Source of the DNA: Homoserinimonas sp044769865
GTDB taxonomy: Bacteria; Actinomycetota; Actinomycetes; Actinomycetales; Microbacteriaceae
DNA: 64,000 bases
Direction of reading: 5' to 3'
Assembly: GCF_044769865.1 (NCBI RefSeq)
Contig: NZ_JBIZWA010000002.1
Coordinates: 496,001 to 560,000 of the forward strand
Positions within the stretch are counted from its first letter, which is position 1. Each line of letters begins with the position of its first letter. The notes beneath the pieces are model-generated. The model searched no databases. It was not told where the DNA came from and saw only the letters and a program-made list of their open reading frames with translations. Shown in pieces: positions 36,325-45,173 of the stretch. Position numbers and translations under genes: made by a program.

Positions 36325-37974
36325 GTGGTGGCAGTGACAGAGCGGCCCGTTCCGGCGGGCCCCGAACCATCCGTGGGCCGTGCCAACGCGCGACTCCGCC
36401 TGCGGCCACTGTGGCACCTCCTGGGGGCCATCGCGGGCGGCCTCATGCTCGCGGGCGCCTTCCCGCCGCTCGGCTGGTGGCCCCTCGCGATCCCGGCAAC
36501 CGCACTGCTCTTCTGGTCGGTTCGCGGTGCCCGTGTCTGGTCTGCCTTCGTCGTGGGGCTCGCTGGGGGCTTTTCCTTCTACGGAACGCACATCATCTGG
36601 CTCACGACCTACCTCGGCCCGGTGCCGTGGCTCGCCCTCGCGGGAGTCGAGACGCTGTTCTTCGCCGTCGCCGCCGTCGTCATCTCGCTTGCGTGGCGCT
36701 GGGGTGCCCGCTTCTCCAATACGCCAGCGTGGCAACTCCTCGGCCTCCCCGTCGTCCTGGCAGGACTGTGGACCGCGCGGGAGGGCATCGTCAGCGTGTG
36801 GCCCTATGGCGGTTTCTCGTGGGGTCGACTCTCGTTCTCGCAATCAGAGGGCCCGTTCCGTGACCTCGTCGCGTGGGTTGGCGCCGCGGGATTGAGCTTC
36901 GTGCTCGCCCTGATCGCGGCGATGCTCCTCCAAGCGGTGATCATCATGCTCGGGCGGGGAAGGCTCCTGCTTCGCGTCATCCGCATCGCGCCGACCATAT
37001 CGCTCACGCTCATCGCGCTCATGGTGCCCGCCTGGCCGGTCGAGACCACGGGCGAGGTGCGGGTCGCGGCGGTGCAGGGAAACGCGGATGCCGGCCTCTG
37101 GTCGCAGCGCGAGCGCGGCGCGATCCTCGACGATCACCTGCAGGCGACCGTGCCGATCCTCGGTGAAGAGGTCGACCTCGTCGTGTGGCCCGAGAACGCC
37201 GCCGACCTCAACCCGCTGCGCTACCCCCAGGCGGCGGGCGTCCTCGACTTCGTGAGCGAGGAGATGGATGCGCCCCTCCTCGCGGGCACGATCACCGACG
37301 GCCCGGAAGACGAGACCTTCAACAGCATGCTGCTCTGGCAGGCGGGGGAGGGCTTCGTCGACCAGTACGACAAGATCCACCCCGTGCCCTTCGCGGAATA
37401 CCTGCCTGACCGGGACTTCTGGTACCCGCTCGCCCCCGATCTCTTCGACCTGATCCCGCGCGACTACTCCTTCGGGGAGCGCCCCAACGTGCTCGACATC
37501 GCGCTTTCCGACGGCGAGTCCCTCGCGGCGGGAGTCGCCATCTGTTTCGACATCGTTGACGACGAGCTGCTCCACGAGATGATCGACGGGGGAGCGGAGA
37601 TCATCCTCGCCCCCACGAACAACGCCGACTTCGGCCAGAGCGCGGAGAGCGAGCAGCAGCTCGCAATCGCGAGGCTCCGGGCCATCGAGTACGGCCGGTC
37701 GGTCGTCAACATCTCCACCGTCGGCATGAGCGCAATCATCGCGCCCGACGGCAGCACGATCTCGGACCTGCCCACCTTCGAGCCCGGTGCGATGGTCGAA
37801 CAGGTGCCGCTGAGCACGACCGTGACCCCGGCCGCGAGCATCGGGCGCGTGATCGAGTGGACCGTCTCAGGTATCGGCCTACTGGGCGTCGCGATGCTGG
37901 GATTCGTCGCGCTGCGACGGGCGCGCGGCGGCACCTCGGGGAGCGGCGGCGACCACGATGGTCGCGATGCCTGA
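36325..37974 (+). CDS. lnt: apolipoprotein N-acyltransferase
   Basis: A 549-residue Lnt with six to seven N-terminal membrane helices (about 30-230), an extracytoplasmic nitrilase-fold domain (about 245-515) and a final helix. The catalytic triad is Glu290 (VVWPENAADL), Lys350 (YDKIHPVPF) and Cys407 (AICFDIVDDE). It adds the third acyl chain to the N-terminal Cys of lipoproteins. GTG 36325 is tentative, since two further GTG codons follow within nine bases. The 3' end overlaps ppm1 by 17 bp. In Mycobacterium tuberculosis the equivalent Lnt and mannosyltransferase parts are fused. Confidence 0.95.
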   Translation: MVAVTERPVPAGPEPSVGRANARLRLRPLWHLLGAIAGGLMLAGAFPPLGWWPLAIPATALLFWSVRGARVWSAFVVGLAGGFSFYGTHIIWLTTYLGPVPWLALAGVETLFFAVAAVVISLAWRWGARFSNTPAWQLLGLPVVLAGLWTAREGIVSVWPYGGFSWGRLSFSQSEGPFRDLVAWVGAAGLSFVLALIAAMLLQAVIIMLGRGRLLLRVIRIAPTISLTLIALMVPAWPVETTGEVRVAAVQGNADAGLWSQRERGAILDDHLQATVPILGEEVDLVVWPENAADLNPLRYPQAAGVLDFVSEEMDAPLLAGTITDGPEDETFNSMLLWQAGEGFVDQYDKIHPVPFAEYLPDRDFWYPLAPDLFDLIPRDYSFGERPNVLDIALSDGESLAAGVAICFDIVDDELLHEMIDGGAEIILAPTNNADFGQSAESEQQLAIARLRAIEYGRSVVNISTVGMSAIIAPDGSTISDLPTFEPGAMVEQVPLSTTVTPAASIGRVIEWTVSGIGLLGVAMLGFVALRRARGGTSGSGGDHDGRDA

Positions 37975-38695
37975 GACCGTCGTACTCGTGCCGACCTACA
38001 ACGAGGCGGCGAGCATCCGTGCCATCATCCAGCGCATCCACGCGGCGGTTCCGGATGCCCACGTGCTCGTGCTCGATGACGCCTCGCCCGACGGCACGGG
38101 CGCGATCGTCGACTCAATCGCTGCCGAGGACGCGCGGGTGGCAGTGCTGCACCGTCCCGAGAAGCAGGGGCTCGGCGCGGCCTATCGTGCAGGCTTCGAG
38201 TATGCGCTCGATCACGGCTATGAGCGGGTTGTCGAGATCGATGCCGACGGCTCGCATGACCCGGCCGAACTTCCCGCCATGCTGCGCGCAGCTGAGACGG
38301 CAGACCTCGTGATCGGCTCGCGCTGGGTCGCCGGGGGAGGCGTGCACGACTGGCCACGCCACCGACTCGCGGTCTCGAGGCTCGGCAATCGTTACGCGCG
38401 CGCCGCGCTCGGCTCCGCCATCTTCGACCTGACCGCCGGCTTCAGGGTCTACCGAGCGAACGCGCTACGGATGCTCGACCTCGAACGCGTCTCGTCGCAG
38501 GGCTACTGCTTCCAGGTCGAGATGGCGTGGCGGCTCGAGCACGCCGGATGCACGGTCACCGAGCATCCGATCCTGTTCCGGGAGCGCACGGTCGGACGCT
38601 CCAAGATGCACATCGGAATCGTCGCCGAGGCGCTCATCCGGGTCACCGGCTGGGGGCTCCAGCACCGTCTCGGCCGGGGAGCACGCCGACGGTGA
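37958..38695 (+). CDS. ppm1: polyprenol-phosphate mannosyltransferase
   Basis: A 245-residue GT2 glycosyltransferase of the dolichol/polyprenol-phosphate mannose synthase type: VLVPTYNEAASI, LVLDDASPDGTG, EIDADGSHDPAEL (DxD at about 91), VIGSRWVAGGGVHDWP, DLTAGFRVYR and FRERTVGRSKM. It lacks a membrane domain. It makes polyprenyl-phosphomannose for lipomannan/lipoglycan and protein mannosylation at the membrane. It overlaps lnt by 17 bp in another frame. A bidirectional terminator separates it from rbpA on the opposite strand. Confidence 0.93.
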   Translation: MVAMPETVVLVPTYNEAASIRAIIQRIHAAVPDAHVLVLDDASPDGTGAIVDSIAAEDARVAVLHRPEKQGLGAAYRAGFEYALDHGYERVVEIDADGSHDPAELPAMLRAAETADLVIGSRWVAGGGVHDWPRHRLAVSRLGNRYARAALGSAIFDLTAGFRVYRANALRMLDLERVSSQGYCFQVEMAWRLEHAGCTVTEHPILFRERTVGRSKMHIGIVAEALIRVTGWGLQHRLGRGARRR

Positions 38696-38709
38696 GGGCG
38701 CACATGCAG

Positions 38710-38735
38710 AAGGCCCGCGGAACCCCGCGGGCCTT
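38710..38735. terminator. bidirectional hairpin terminator between ppm1 and rbpA
   Basis: Perfect 11-bp arms (38710-38720 and 38725-38735) around a 4-base loop, flanked by short A/T stretches. It serves the two converging genes. Confidence 0.8.
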
Positions 38736-38753
38736 CGACGTGTGTGACGGCGT

Positions 38754-39119
38754 CTAAGCGCCGATCTTCTGCTGACCCTTGCGGGCGCGCAGATAGTTGA
38801 GGCGCTCCTGCAGCAGCTCTTCGAGCTCTGCACGGGTGCGCCGCTCCAGAAGCATGTCCCAGTGGGTGCGAGCGACCTTCTCATCGCCCCGCTCCTGTTC
38901 GACGAGTTCGCCGTCCTCGGCCACCAATCGGCCCTCGACGCCCGTCTTCGGCGATTCCCACACTGCGGGAACCTCGGCGTCTGCCGCGAACGTGACCTCA
39001 AAGGTCGAGCCGTCCGCCGAACGATATGTACTCTTCTTGCGCGCGGAGAACGTAACGCCCTCTTCACTCTGAAGACTCTGGGATCCGAGCCTCATGCCGC
39101 GCAAACTGCGATCCGCCAT
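38754..39119 (-). CDS. rbpA: RNA polymerase-binding protein RbpA
   Basis: A 121-residue RbpA. The N-terminal MADRSLRGMRLGSQSLQSEEG tail is followed by the core domain and the sigma-interacting helix THWDMLLERRTRAELEELL at the end. It binds RNA polymerase with the main sigma factor and promotes open complex formation in actinobacteria. ATG 39119 has AGGAGGGA (39127-39134) at ideal distance. The open frame continues upstream through a perfect 24-bp tandem repeat but has no SD there, so the shorter form is chosen. The promoter should lie in that repeat. Confidence 0.96.
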   Translation of the reverse strand: MADRSLRGMRLGSQSLQSEEGVTFSARKKSTYRSADGSTFEVTFAADAEVPAVWESPKTGVEGRLVAEDGELVEQERGDEKVARTHWDMLLERRTRAELEELLQERLNYLRARKGQQKIGA

Positions 39120-39134
39120 TGTGTGGTCCCTCCT

Positions 39135-39182
39135 CGCGTTGCTCAAGTTATAAACCGTCGCGTTGCTCAAGTTATAAACCGT
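39135..39182. repeat. perfect 24-bp tandem duplication upstream of rbpA
   Basis: Two identical 24-bp units (39135-39158 and 39159-39182). Read on the minus strand each has TATAAC and CTTGAG elements. They lie just upstream of the rbpA SD, where promoter or operator sequence is expected. Confidence 0.95.
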
Positions 39183-39232
39183 CAAGCTGGGAGATTCATT
39201 CCCTGAGCGGCGAGGTCGGCAGGCTTCACAGG

Positions 39233-40042
39233 CTACTTACGGGTGGCTCTTCCCTTATCTCCGGGCTTCAGTCGCTCAACTGCCAGGTCTGCACGGTCGG
39301 TCACGATCCCGTCGACGCCCATCTCGACGAGGCGCTCCATGTCGTCCGGCTCGTTGACGGTCCACACGTGCACCTCGACGCCGACGGCGTGCACCATCTC
39401 CACGAAGCGGCGCGTGACGACCCGCACGGTTCCATAGCGCTCCGGCACCTGCACGGCATGCACTCCCGAGAGCGCGCGGGCGAGCATCCGGCCGCTCCTC
39501 ATGCGCACCGCCAGGAGTGCGGCTGCCACCGACTTCGATGACGCGGATGTCGCGACCCCCTCCAGTTGCGATGTCGCCGCCAGACGGCGCCCCTCGTCGA
39601 AAGATGCCACCAGCACGCGGCGCTCGGCCCTGGCGTCCCGCACCGCCGCGACGACGGGATCGACGGCGGCGGCAGCCTTGATGTCGACGTTGAAGCATGC
39701 CGTCGGGAAGGCATCGAGGGCCTCGGCGAGGCTGCAGAATGCCTGCCCCTCGCCCAGGTCGACGCGCCGCAGCTCGGCCATCGTCAGTTGCTCGACGCGC
39801 ACGTCACGCTGAACAAGGCGCTTGAGGTCTGCGTCGTGGCTGATGACCGCGACGCCGTCAGCGGAGGCGTGCACGTCGGTCTCGATGTGCGTTGCGCCCG
39901 CGCTGAGGGCCTTCAGGAATGCAAGGAGCGTGTTCTCCGGCGCGTCGATCGCGAGGCCCCGGTGGGCGATGACCCGTGGAAGGGGCGACTCGAAGAACGA
40001 CGGAGCGCCGTCAGGCACCCGACCCACTCGCGGCCCGACCAC
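39233..40042 (-). CDS. glycerophosphodiester phosphodiesterase family protein
   Basis: A 269-residue GDPD TIM-barrel protein: VIAHRGLAIDAPENTLLAF (catalytic His-Arg), IETDVHASADGVAVISHD (acidic metal ligands and the second His) and, near the end, VHVWTVNEPDDMERLVEMGVDG. It hydrolyses glycerophosphodiesters to glycerol-3-phosphate. It has no signal peptide. The end of the SPFH gene overlaps its start. GTG 40042 is the longest start, and GTG 40018 would reduce the overlap to a few bases. Confidence 0.92.
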   Translation of the reverse strand: MVGPRVGRVPDGAPSFFESPLPRVIAHRGLAIDAPENTLLAFLKALSAGATHIETDVHASADGVAVISHDADLKRLVQRDVRVEQLTMAELRRVDLGEGQAFCSLAEALDAFPTACFNVDIKAAAAVDPVVAAVRDARAERRVLVASFDEGRRLAATSQLEGVATSASSKSVAAALLAVRMRSGRMLARALSGVHAVQVPERYGTVRVVTRRFVEMVHAVGVEVHVWTVNEPDDMERLVEMGVDGIVTDRADLAVERLKPGDKGRATRK

Positions 40043-40931
40043 CCGTGAAGCCGGCCGCGATGCCCTTGAGCGACTCGGTCAGCTCAGACGGGATGATCCA
40101 CAGCTTGCTGGCCTCACCCTCCGCGATCTTCGGCAGCGTCTGCAGGTACTGGTAGGCGAGGAGGGGCCCGTCAGGGTTCCCCTCATGGATCGCCTTGAAG
40201 ACCGTCGTGATCGCCTCCGATTCACCCTGGGCGCGCAGCACCGCCGCCTTGGCCTCACCCTCAGCCGTCAGGATCGCCGCCTGGCGCGCACCCTCGGCCT
40301 CGAGGATCGCCGCCTGCTTGGTTCCCTCAGCCGTCAGGATCTGCGCGCGGCGGTCGCGCTCGGCGCGCATCTGCTTCTCCATCGAGTCCTGGATCGAGAG
40401 GGGCGGGTCGATCGCCTTGAGCTCGACACGTCCGACGCGGATGCCCCACTTGCCGGTGGCCTCGTCGAGCACGATCCGAAGCTGGCCGTTGATGTTGTCG
40501 CGGCTCGTCAGCGCCTCCTCGAGGTTGAGGCCACCGACCACGTTGCGGAGCGTCGTGGTCGTCAGCTGCTCGACTGCGCCGAGGTAGTTCGCGATCTCGT
40601 AGGTCGCGGCACGGGCATCCGTCACTTGGAAGTAGACGACCGTGTCGATCGAGACGACGAGGTTGTCCTCCGTGATGACCGGCTGGGGCGGGAACGACAC
40701 GACCTGCTCGCGCATGTCGATCAAGGGCCGCATGCGGTCGATGAACGGCACGAGGATGTTCAGGCCCGGCTGCAGCGTCTTGTGGTAGCGCCCGAGACGC
40801 TCCACGATGCCCGCCGTCGCCTGCGGCACGATCCGGATCGACCGGAACAACACGACGACGACAAAGACGCCCAGTACGACGAGGAGGGCGGCGACGAAGA
40901 GCTGCCCGACGGAGTCAGTGAAGGTGTTCAT
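40011..40931 (-). CDS. SPFH/Band 7 (stomatin-like) membrane protein
   Basis: A 306-residue protein with an N-terminal transmembrane helix (about 10-30), an SPFH domain (about 35-190, with GIVERLGRYHKTLQPGLN and VSIDTVVYFQVTDARAATYEI) and a coiled-coil part with repeated Glu-Ala motifs (QAAILEAEGARQAAILTAEG). These proteins form ring-like membrane microdomain scaffolds, usually together with an NfeD partner, which is the next gene (4-bp ATGA overlap at 40928-40931). Confidence 0.93.
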   Translation of the reverse strand: MNTFTDSVGQLFVAALLVVLGVFVVVVLFRSIRIVPQATAGIVERLGRYHKTLQPGLNILVPFIDRMRPLIDMREQVVSFPPQPVITEDNLVVSIDTVVYFQVTDARAATYEIANYLGAVEQLTTTTLRNVVGGLNLEEALTSRDNINGQLRIVLDEATGKWGIRVGRVELKAIDPPLSIQDSMEKQMRAERDRRAQILTAEGTKQAAILEAEGARQAAILTAEGEAKAAVLRAQGESEAITTVFKAIHEGNPDGPLLAYQYLQTLPKIAEGEASKLWIIPSELTESLKGIAAGFTGGRAASGSGA

Positions 40932-41410
40932 CCTTGGTTCCTCTCAACGGGAACGACGACGGCCGTCGACCCCTCGATAGCGGTGACGACAACCCGCTCG
41001 CCTTCCGCGACGACACGGTGTTCGGTCAGGGGGGAGAGGCGGCTGGTCCACACCTCACCGTTGGCGAGCTTGACCTGCCCGGGGGAATCGCCGATCGCGA
41101 TCACGACACGACCGTCCATGCCCATGAGTGCATCGATGTTGCTCGGGGTCGTGTCCTCACCACGCCGGAGTCGACGAAGCAGCACGGGGCGAATCAACAG
41201 GATCAGGAGCACCGACAGGATGGCGGCGACTGCAATCTGCACCCACCAGGGGGCGCCCAGGAGGTTTGCGCCGAGGCCACCGAGGCTGCCTGCGGCAATC
41301 ATCAGGAAGGTGAACTCGAGCGTGATGAGCTCGATGATGACCGCGATCAGGATGAACACGAGCCAGACAATCCAGATGTACTGGGTCAGGTCGACGAACA
41401 GTACGTCCAT
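40928..41410 (-). CDS. NfeD-like membrane protein
   Basis: A 160-residue short NfeD protein with three hydrophobic segments (about 10-30, 32-52, 55-75) and a C-terminal OB-fold-like domain (about 95-160, DALMGMDGRVVIAIGDSPGQVKL). It pairs with the SPFH protein that follows, with which it probably forms a membrane scaffold. ATG 41410 gives the standard MDVLF start. Confidence 0.9.
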   Translation of the reverse strand: MDVLFVDLTQYIWIVWLVFILIAVIIELITLEFTFLMIAAGSLGGLGANLLGAPWWVQIAVAAILSVLLILLIRPVLLRRLRRGEDTTPSNIDALMGMDGRVVIAIGDSPGQVKLANGEVWTSRLSPLTEHRVVAEGERVVVTAIEGSTAVVVPVERNQG

Positions 41411-41572
41411 GGGCTTCGGCTCCTCGCGGGGTCGGGTCGGTGTACCGAAACTACCACCCGGCATGGCCGCCCGCGGGATGCCACAGCGGGGGTCTCGCCG
41501 AGAGCTGCCAGCGTGACAGTTGCTATTGTCGTGGGGGCGATCGCGCCACCCCCGCCGACCGAGGAGCCACTC

Positions 41573-42334
41573 GTGACCAACCCCCTTGCAGCCGGATCCC
41601 TCACGGGCAAGCGTGCCCTCGTCACGGGCTCGTCCCGTGGCATCGGAGCTGACACCGTGACGATGCTCGCCGAAGCCGGCGCGCGCGTCGTGGTCAACTT
41701 CCGCAACAAAGAGAAGCGGGCCCTCCAGCTGGTCGACAAGATCCAGGCGGCCGGGGGAGAGGCCATCGCGATCGGCGCTGACCTCACCGACCCTGCCTCC
41801 GTCGCGGGCATGTTCGACCGCATCCGCGAGGAGTTCGGTGGCCTCGACATCTTGGTCATGAACGCCTCCGGCGGCATGGAGTCCGGCATGGCGGAGGACT
41901 ACGCCATGCGCCTCAACCGCGACGCGCAGGTGCAGCTGCTCGAGGCGGCCCTCGAGGTGCTCGATGAGGGCGCACGCGTCGTCTTCGTCACGAGCCACCA
42001 GGCCCACTTCATCAAGACCGTGCCCACCATGCCGGAGTACGAGCAGGTGGCACTGAGCAAGCGTGCGGGTGAGGATGCCCTTCGCGCGATGATCCCGCAG
42101 CTGGAGGAGCGGAACATCGGCTTCGTCGTCGTCTCGGGCGACATGATCGAGGGCACCATCACGGCGACCCTGCTCGAGCGTGCCAACCCGGGCGCGATCA
42201 GTGCTCGCAAGGAAGCGGCCGGCAAGCTCTACAACGTCAACGAGTTCGCGGCTGAGGTCGCGTCGGCGGCGATCGACCCCGTGCCCGACGACAACACGCG
42301 CTATGTCGGCGACCTGAGCGACTTCACGGGCTGA
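41573..42334 (+). CDS. SDR-family protein without the catalytic tyrosine
   Basis: A 253-residue Rossmann-fold short-chain dehydrogenase/reductase. The NAD(P) site TGSSRGIGADT (about residues 18-28) is intact. A conserved region VFVTSHQAHF follows, but the usual YxxxK motif reads VALSK (159-163): the tyrosine is Val159, while Lys163 remains. The only Tyr nearby is residue 155. It may use another acid, bind cofactor only, or act on a different substrate type. GTG 41573 is preceded by GAGGAG. The short UvrA paralogue follows 16 bp later, so the two may share an operon. Confidence 0.9.
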   Translation: MTNPLAAGSLTGKRALVTGSSRGIGADTVTMLAEAGARVVVNFRNKEKRALQLVDKIQAAGGEAIAIGADLTDPASVAGMFDRIREEFGGLDILVMNASGGMESGMAEDYAMRLNRDAQVQLLEAALEVLDEGARVVFVTSHQAHFIKTVPTMPEYEQVALSKRAGEDALRAMIPQLEERNIGFVVVSGDMIEGTITATLLERANPGAISARKEAAGKLYNVNEFAAEVASAAIDPVPDDNTRYVGDLSDFTG

Positions 42335-42349
42335 CTTCGCTCTGGTGCG

Positions 42350-44770
42350 ATGTCTGTCGTTCGTGACAGCATCGCATTCGTGGAAAACCAAGACACAGAG
42401 GTCTCAGCCGCCGAGCACGTCGCCGACACCCATGATGTGATTCGAGTTCGCGGCGCACGCGAGAACAATCTCAAAGACGTCAGCGTCGAGATCCCCAAGC
42501 GCCGTCTCACGGTGTTCACGGGCGTCTCCGGCTCCGGCAAGAGCTCTCTCGTCTTCGACACGATCGCGGCAGAGTCGCGTCGGATGATCGACGAGACCTA
42601 CAGCGCATTCGTGCAGGGCTTCATGCCCTCCGTGCCGAGGCCGGATGTCGACGTCCTCGAAGGCTTGACGACCGCCATCATCGTCGACCAGGAGCGGCTT
42701 GGAGCCAACCCTCGTTCGACGGTCGGCACCGTGACCGACGCGAACGCGATGCTGCGCATCCTGTTCAGTCGGCTGGGGGAGCCGTACATCGGCGGGCCGA
42801 CGGCGTTCTCCTTCAACATCCCCACCCAGAAGGCCAGCGGCGTCATGACCGGCCCCAAGGGCGAGAAGAAGATCGTGAAGGATGCGATCTACCTCGGCGG
42901 CATGTGCCCGCGCTGCGAGGGGCGAGGCGCGGTATCCGACATCGACTTGGCGCAGGTCGTCGACGAATCGAAGTCCCTCAACGAGGGTGCCATCATGGTG
43001 CCGGGGTACACGGCCGACGGGTGGATGGTCAAGGGCTTCTCGGAGTCCGGCCTCTATCCCGCAGACAAGCCGATCGCGGACTTCACCGAGAAGCAGCGCC
43101 ACACCTTCCTCTATGGCGAGGTGACCAAGGTCAAGATCTCCGGCATCAACATGACCTACGAGGGACTCATCCCCAAGATCACGAAGTCGATGCTGTCGAA
43201 AGACCTCGATGCGCTCCAGCCGCACATCCGCGCGTTCGTCGAGCGGGTTGCGACCTTCACGACGTGCCCCGAGTGTGAGGGATCGCGCCTCACGGAGGGT
43301 GCGCGGTCATCCAAGATCGACGGGATCAGCATCGCGGATGCCTGCCGCATGCAGGTGACGGACCTCAACACGTGGGTCCAAAGTCTCGACAAGCCGGGTG
43401 CCGGGCCGCTCCTCGACGCGCTGCGAGCGAACCTCGAGGCGTTCGTCACCCTGGGTCTCGGATACCTCAGCCTCGACCGGCCCTCCGGCACGCTGAGCGG
43501 GGGAGAGGCGCAGCGCATCAAGATGCTCCGGCACCTGGGCTCATCGCTGACCGACATCACCTATGTCTTCGATGAGCCGACAATCGGCCTGCACCCACAC
43601 GACATCGAGCGAATGAACTCGCTCCTGCTGCGACTGCGCGACAAGGGCAACACGGTGCTCGTCGTCGAGCACAAGCCCGAGACGATCACGATCGCCGACC
43701 ACGTCGTCGACCTGGGGCCGCGCGCCGGGGGAGAGGGTGGCGCGATCTGCTTCGAGGGCACCGTCGACGAGCTCAAGCAAAGTGACACCCTGACCGGTCG
43801 CCACCTCGGATACCGGGCCCAGCTCAAGCCTGAGGTGCGCGCATCCTCGGGAGCGATCCAGGTCAGGGGCGCGACGCGCAACAACCTGCAGGATGTCGAT
43901 GTCGACATCCCCACGGGCGTGCTCACGGTCGTCACCGGTGTCGCCGGGTCGGGCAAGAGCTCGCTCATCCACGGCTACGTCGCGCCACGCGACGGCGTCG
44001 CGGCGATGGATCAGGGCGCGATCAAGGGCTCGCGCCGCAGCAATCCCGCGACCTACACGGGCATGCTCGAGCCGATCCGCAAGGCCTTCGCGAAGGCAAA
44101 CGGGGTCAAGCCTGCGCTCTTCAGCGCGAACTCCGAGGGAGCGTGCCCCACCTGCAAGGGCGCCGGCGTCATCATCACCGAGCTCGGCTTCATGGACACT
44201 GTCGAGACTCCCTGTGAGGACTGTGGCGGGCGTCGGTTCCAGGCCGCCGTGCTCGAATACAAGCTCGGTGGACTCGACATCACTGAGGTCTACGACCTGT
44301 CCGTCGCAGCAGCACGTGAGTTCTTCTCATCGGGCGAGGCGAAGATTCCAGCCGCTGCGACAATCCTGAGCCGCCTGGATGACGTCGGGCTCGGCTATCT
44401 GAAGCTCGGCCAGCCACTGTCGACGCTGTCAGGCGGCGAACGCCAGCGCATCAAGCTCGCGATCCAGATGGGCGAGAAAGCCGACGTCTACATCCTGGAC
44501 GAGCCGACCTCCGGCCTGCACCTAGCCGACGTCGAAAACCTGCTGCGCCTTCTGGACCGTCTGGTCGACTCAGGAAAGTCCGTCATCGTCATCGAGCATC
44601 ACCAGGCGGTCATGGCGCACGCGGATTGGATCATCGACATCGGACCGGGTGCCGGCCACGACGGCGGCGCGGTCATCTTCCAGGGAACGCCAGAGCAGCT
44701 CATCGCAGACGGCTCAACGCTGACGGCGGAGCACCTGGCCAAGTACGTCGGCGAGGTTGAGCGCCGATAA
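42350..44770 (+). CDS. UvrA-like ABC ATPase (short class)
   Basis: An 806-residue UvrA paralogue with two ABC cassettes: Walker A GVSGSGKSS (near 58) and GVAGSGKSS, signatures LSGGEAQRIK and LSGGERQRIK, and zinc clusters CPRCEGRG, CPTCKGAG and CEDCGG. It is about 150 residues shorter than true UvrA because the UvrB-binding region of the first half is reduced. Members of this group (also called DrrC-like) occur in drug-resistance contexts or as UvrA2-type damage or export ATPases. The specific role is unknown. An ATAATG-CA-CATTAT palindrome sits at its stop codon. Confidence 0.9.
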   Translation: MSVVRDSIAFVENQDTEVSAAEHVADTHDVIRVRGARENNLKDVSVEIPKRRLTVFTGVSGSGKSSLVFDTIAAESRRMIDETYSAFVQGFMPSVPRPDVDVLEGLTTAIIVDQERLGANPRSTVGTVTDANAMLRILFSRLGEPYIGGPTAFSFNIPTQKASGVMTGPKGEKKIVKDAIYLGGMCPRCEGRGAVSDIDLAQVVDESKSLNEGAIMVPGYTADGWMVKGFSESGLYPADKPIADFTEKQRHTFLYGEVTKVKISGINMTYEGLIPKITKSMLSKDLDALQPHIRAFVERVATFTTCPECEGSRLTEGARSSKIDGISIADACRMQVTDLNTWVQSLDKPGAGPLLDALRANLEAFVTLGLGYLSLDRPSGTLSGGEAQRIKMLRHLGSSLTDITYVFDEPTIGLHPHDIERMNSLLLRLRDKGNTVLVVEHKPETITIADHVVDLGPRAGGEGGAICFEGTVDELKQSDTLTGRHLGYRAQLKPEVRASSGAIQVRGATRNNLQDVDVDIPTGVLTVVTGVAGSGKSSLIHGYVAPRDGVAAMDQGAIKGSRRSNPATYTGMLEPIRKAFAKANGVKPALFSANSEGACPTCKGAGVIITELGFMDTVETPCEDCGGRRFQAAVLEYKLGGLDITEVYDLSVAAAREFFSSGEAKIPAAATILSRLDDVGLGYLKLGQPLSTLSGGERQRIKLAIQMGEKADVYILDEPTSGLHLADVENLLRLLDRLVDSGKSVIVIEHHQAVMAHADWIIDIGPGAGHDGGAVIFQGTPEQLIADGSTLTAEHLAKYVGEVERR

Positions 44771-44780
44771 TGCACATTAT
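44767..44780. promoter_or_regulatory. AT-rich short palindrome at the end of the UvrA-like gene
   Basis: Six-base arms (ATAATG / CATTAT) around CA, overlapping the stop codon. It is too short for a terminator in GC-rich DNA, so a protein-binding site is possible but unproven. Confidence 0.3.
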
Positions 44781-44810
44781 GTCAAGAAGAGAGAATCTCG
44801 CCCGCAGAAC

Positions 44811-45101
44811 CTAGCGTCGTGTCTGTCCCGTCTCGTTGAGCCGGTCCTCCCCGACCAAAGGCTCGCCGTCATCCATTGAGACGGGACATTCGAACACAGT
44901 GTGTTCACCAGTGTGATCCACGATGTGCTCCGCAAGCTGGCGCCCACACACCGAGCAGCGCCACGCTCCGAAGCGTCGGTCCGTGAGATCGCGCTCCTCG
45001 ACCGGCCGGTCATCCCCCGGGCCGGGCTCGTGCCGCCCCAACCAGTCGGCAAGCGTCGTCCGTCCGTGTTGCTGGCCTGCACCAGCCCTGTTCTGGTCCA
45101 T
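44811..45101 (-). CDS. small zinc-ribbon-like hypothetical protein
   Basis: A 96-residue protein with CSVCG (about 49-53), a following histidine-rich stretch (EHIVDHTGEH) and a lone Cys in FECPV, consistent with a small metal-binding fold. The N-terminus is charged and low in complexity. I do not recognise the family. It lies on the minus strand 73 bp downstream of trpD and may be read from the same transcript. The start is uncertain. Confidence 0.55.
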   Translation of the reverse strand: MDQNRAGAGQQHGRTTLADWLGRHEPGPGDDRPVEERDLTDRRFGAWRCSVCGRQLAEHIVDHTGEHTVFECPVSMDDGEPLVGEDRLNETGQTRR

Positions 45102-45173
45102 GGCGCCACGGTACGCCCGGGCACGGTGTTTCGCTAGACATCCAAGTCCGAGCGGTTCCCTTGGCGCCGAAGC

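Noticed and set aside
39120..39185. Extended RbpA N-terminus through the 24-bp repeats (repeated TVYNLSNA)
   Set aside because: The repeat length is a multiple of three, so the frame stays open by chance. The strong SD at 39127-39134 fixes the start at 39119.
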